NCBI GenBank assembly: GCA_020025455.1 | Contig: JAHHSC010000072.1 | Coordinates: forward strand, 1-6,603 | Direction: 5' to 3' | DNA length: 6,603 nt | DNA from: Lawsonibacter sp. | Lineage (GTDB): Bacteria > Bacillota > Clostridia > Oscillospirales > Oscillospiraceae | Shown: positions 4,241-6,603 of the stretch, in pieces | How positions within the stretch are numbered: position 1 is the first letter of the stretch | Layout: each line of letters opens with the position of its first letter | Translations under genes and position numbers: made by a program | The notes under the pieces: model-generated | What the model saw: only the letters and a program-made list of their open reading frames with translations | Databases searched by the model: none | What the model was told of the DNA's origin: nothing

Positions 4241-6583
4241 ATGATGATGAAATATCCGATCCACAAGGTGGCCAAGGACTTTAAGAAGGGAAAGAAGGAG
4301 CTGCCCTCCAAGGAGATCATGGATATCCTGACGGAGCACAACCATCCCCCCAAGAACCACATGCAGCCTCTGAACGAGCAGGAGCTGTCTATCGTCTTTG
4401 AGGTCCTGACCCAGCAGAACCAGATCGACTCCCTGGAGTCCGTGTACGCCGATGTGTACCACGATGCCCCCCAGAAGAAGGAGTCCCCCGCCCCCAAGGC
4501 CGCTGCTGCCAAGGCTCCCGCCGCCAACGGCGGCCACGAGCACCGTGATCACAAGGACCAGCCCAAGCATTCGGCCACTCCTGCTGCCGAGCGCAGCAGC
4601 CACGCCCCCAAGACCAAGGTGGTGGATACCCGCGGCGGCTCGGTCAATCTGGACAAGTACGACGAGCACCTGGAGTCCTTCACCACGGAGAAGCAGCAGG
4701 GCGGCGGCGGAAAGCAGAAGTTCCAGAACCGTGGCCAGCGCCGCGGCCGCGACAACATGAAGGGCGGCAACAAGCGCCGCCAGGAGGAGCAGGACCGTAT
4801 GCGCCGCCTGCAGCTGGAGATTGCCAAGAAGGCCCCCGTCAAGGTCCTGATCCCGGACGAGATCGGCGTGGGCGAGCTGGCCAGCCGCATGAAAAAGACC
4901 GGCGCAGAGGTGGTCAAGTGCCTGATGAAAAACGGCATCATGGCCTCCCTCAGCGAGATCATCGACTTCGACACCGCCGCCATCATCGCCGAGGAGATGG
5001 GCTGCAAGGTGGAGAAGGAGGTCGTGGTCACCATCGAGGAGAAGCTGATCGACACCACCGAGGACAAGGCCGAGGATCTGCAGGACCGCGCTCCCGTGGT
5101 CGTGGTCATGGGCCACGTCGACCACGGCAAGACCTCCCTGCTGGACTATATCCGCAACAGCCACGTGGCTTCCGGCGAGGCCGGCGGCATCACCCAGCAC
5201 ATCGGTGCTTACCAGGTGAACGTGAAGGGCAACCCCATCACCTTCCTGGATACCCCCGGCCACGAGGCCTTCACCGCCATGCGTGCCCGCGGCGCTATGA
5301 TTACCGATGTGGCCATTCTGGTTGTGGCTGCCGATGACGGTATTATGCCCCAGACCGTTGAGTCTATCAACCACGCAAAGGCCGCCGAGATCCCGGTGAT
5401 CGTGGCCATCAACAAGATGGATAAGCCCACCGCCAATCCCGACCGCATCATGCAGCAGCTCACCGAGTACGAGCTGATCCCCGAGGAGTGGGGCGGCGAC
5501 ACCATCGTGTGCCCCATCTCTGCCAAGACCGGCATGGGCATCGACAACCTGCTGGACATGGTCGTGCTGACCGCCGAGATGCGTGAGCTGAAGGCCAACC
5601 CCAACCGCTCCGCCCACGGCGCCGTCATCGAGGCCCGCCTGGACAAGGGCCGCGGCCCTGTGGCCACCCTGCTGGTCCAGAACGGCACCCTGCACCAGGG
5701 CGATGTCATCATCGCCGGTACCGCTGTGGGCCACGTGCGTGCTATGACGGACGCAAAGGGCCGCAAGCTGACCGAGGCCGGTCCCTCCGTCCCCGTTGAG
5801 ATCATCGGCATGAGCGAGGTCCCCGGCGCCGGTGACGACTTCCACGCCGTTGCAGACGAGCGCATGGCCCGCGAGCTGGTGGAGCAGCGCAAGCACGAGC
5901 AGAAGATGGCCATGTCCAACAGCGTGGGCAAGGTCACGCTGGAGAACCTGTTCAGCCAGATCCAGGTGGGCGAGATGAAGAACCTGAACGTCATCGTCAA
6001 GGCCGACGTCCAGGGCTCCGCCGAGGCCGTGAAGGCCTCCCTGGAGAAGATCTCCAACGAGGAAGTCCGCGTGCGCGTCATCCACTGTGCGGTCGGTGCC
6101 ATCAACGAGAGCGATGTTATGCTGGCTGCCACGTCCGGCGCCATCGTGGTCGGCTTCAACGTCCGCCCCGACGCCAACGCCAAGGATTCCGCCGCCCGTA
6201 TGAACGTGGATCTGCGGATGTACCGCGTCATTTACGACGCCATCAACGAGATTGAGGCCGCCATGAAGGGTATGCTGGCTCCCAAGTTCAAGGAAGTGGA
6301 GCTGGGCCGCGCCGAGGTCCGCAACGTGTTCCGTATCACCAATGTGGGCATGGTCGCCGGCTGCTACGTGCTGGACGGCAAGATGCAGCGCGGCGCCCAG
6401 ATGCGTCTGCTGCGGGATAACATCGTCATCTATGACGGCGCTATCGCCTCTCTGCAGCGCTTCAAGGACAGCGTGAAGGAGGTCGCCTCCGGCTACGAGT
6501 GCGGCATCACCTTTGAGAAGTTCCAGGATATCAAGGAAGGCGACATCATCGAAGCCTTCATTATGGAGCAGATTAAAGTTTAA
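4241..6583 (+). CDS. infB: Translation initiation factor IF-2
   Basis: This encodes 780 residues and is complete, ending in the expected EAFIMEQIKV. IF2 is the GTPase that places fMet-tRNA on the 30S subunit and promotes 50S joining. An N-terminal IF2_N-like helical segment (about 5-75) is followed by a low-complexity linker rich in Ala, His, Gly and Arg (76-190). A second IF2_N domain covers 200-258. The GTPase domain (about 284-450) has G1 GHVDHGKTS (291-299), switch I GEAGGITQHIGAY (312-324), G3 DTPGHEAF (337-344) with His341, G4 NKMD (391-394) and G5 SAK (427-429). A beta-barrel domain (about 455-545), domain III (about 575-675) and the fMet-tRNA-binding C2 domain (about 685-780, with GYECGI at 751-756) follow. 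All GTPase motifs are intact. It is the last complete gene of the operon, with no terminator in the remaining 20 bases; rbfA would usually follow. The gene uses no TTA, CTA or TCA codons. Confidence 0.98.
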   Translation: MMMKYPIHKVAKDFKKGKKELPSKEIMDILTEHNHPPKNHMQPLNEQELSIVFEVLTQQNQIDSLESVYADVYHDAPQKKESPAPKAAAAKAPAANGGHEHRDHKDQPKHSATPAAERSSHAPKTKVVDTRGGSVNLDKYDEHLESFTTEKQQGGGGKQKFQNRGQRRGRDNMKGGNKRRQEEQDRMRRLQLEIAKKAPVKVLIPDEIGVGELASRMKKTGAEVVKCLMKNGIMASLSEIIDFDTAAIIAEEMGCKVEKEVVVTIEEKLIDTTEDKAEDLQDRAPVVVVMGHVDHGKTSLLDYIRNSHVASGEAGGITQHIGAYQVNVKGNPITFLDTPGHEAFTAMRARGAMITDVAILVVAADDGIMPQTVESINHAKAAEIPVIVAINKMDKPTANPDRIMQQLTEYELIPEEWGGDTIVCPISAKTGMGIDNLLDMVVLTAEMRELKANPNRSAHGAVIEARLDKGRGPVATLLVQNGTLHQGDVIIAGTAVGHVRAMTDAKGRKLTEAGPSVPVEIIGMSEVPGAGDDFHAVADERMARELVEQRKHEQKMAMSNSVGKVTLENLFSQIQVGEMKNLNVIVKADVQGSAEAVKASLEKISNEEVRVRVIHCAVGAINESDVMLAATSGAIVVGFNVRPDANAKDSAARMNVDLRMYRVIYDAINEIEAAMKGMLAPKFKEVELGRAEVRNVFRITNVGMVAGCYVLDGKMQRGAQMRLLRDNIVIYDGAIASLQRFKDSVKEVASGYECGITFEKFQDIKEGDIIEAFIMEQIKV

Positions 6584-6603
6584 TCTCACACCGTTTCGTT
6601 TTC

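Noticed and set aside
4241..4249. Three consecutive ATG codons at the infB start as a possible slippage or regulatory site
   Set aside because: Consecutive in-frame ATGs change only the number of N-terminal Met residues, and the ribosome binding site spacing favours the first. No frameshift signal is evident.
3440..6589. 1049-codon open frame on the - strand
   Set aside because: It is the register-matched antisense of ylxQ and infB, both certain genes. It is open only because those genes avoid TTA, CTA and TCA codons. It starts with GTG, has no recognisable domain and has repetitive His/Gly/Leu/Val/Asp composition.
1..6603. Mobile element, CRISPR, tRNA, defence or toxin-antitoxin system
   Set aside because: I looked on both strands and found no terminal inverted repeats, transposase or integrase motifs, spaced direct repeats, tRNA cloverleaf or paired toxin-antitoxin genes. 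All the DNA outside one 293-base gap is accounted for by conserved genes and the lipoprotein gene.

Overview
The window is ordinary chromosomal DNA from a GC-rich, low-complexity-tolerant Bacillota (Firmicutes), most likely a gut Clostridia of the Oscillospiraceae type (Flavonifractor, Lawsonibacter or Oscillibacter relatives). This rests on the gene order rimP-nusA-rnpM(ylxR)-ylxQ-infB, a NusA with no C-terminal acidic repeats, strong AGGAGG-like ribosome binding sites on every gene, and heavy G/C use at third codon positions. The exact genus is a guess.

Region 1 (1-1024, + strand) is the 3' end of dnaX (clamp loader tau/gamma subunit), then ybaB, encoding a nucleoid-associated protein. It closes with a strong rho-independent terminator at 982-1024. 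The recR gene that usually follows ybaB in Bacillota is not there.

Region 2 (1017-1370, - strand) is a single small lipoprotein gene converging on ybaB. Its product is the least ordinary object in the window. After the lipobox cysteine, almost the whole mature chain is eight consecutive, gap-free 11-residue repeats, each with an arginine at the third position. Its 5' leader carries a short perfect hairpin three bases before the ribosome binding site.

Region 3 (1371-1663) is the divergent intergenic region. It holds a good sigma-A promoter with an extended -10 for the rimP operon. About 20 bases after the predicted start site is a terminator-like hairpin with a short T run, a good candidate attenuator.

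Region 4 (1664-6583, + strand) is the transcription/translation operon: rimP (30S maturation), nusA (elongation, termination and antitermination factor), rnpM (RNase P modulator, YlxR family), ylxQ (L7Ae-family RNA-binding protein with an unusual long basic tail) and infB (initiation factor IF2). Spacing is tight: gaps of 20, 36 and 21 bases and one 11-base overlap. All five act on RNA, the ribosome or RNA polymerase, so the operon couples ribosome assembly, transcription and translation initiation. The last 20 bases after infB hold no gene; rbfA would be the usual next one.

I found no mobile element, CRISPR array, tRNA, rRNA or defence system. The findings are modest: the repeat lipoprotein, the rimP leader, the ylxQ tail, the missing recR and a few smaller points.
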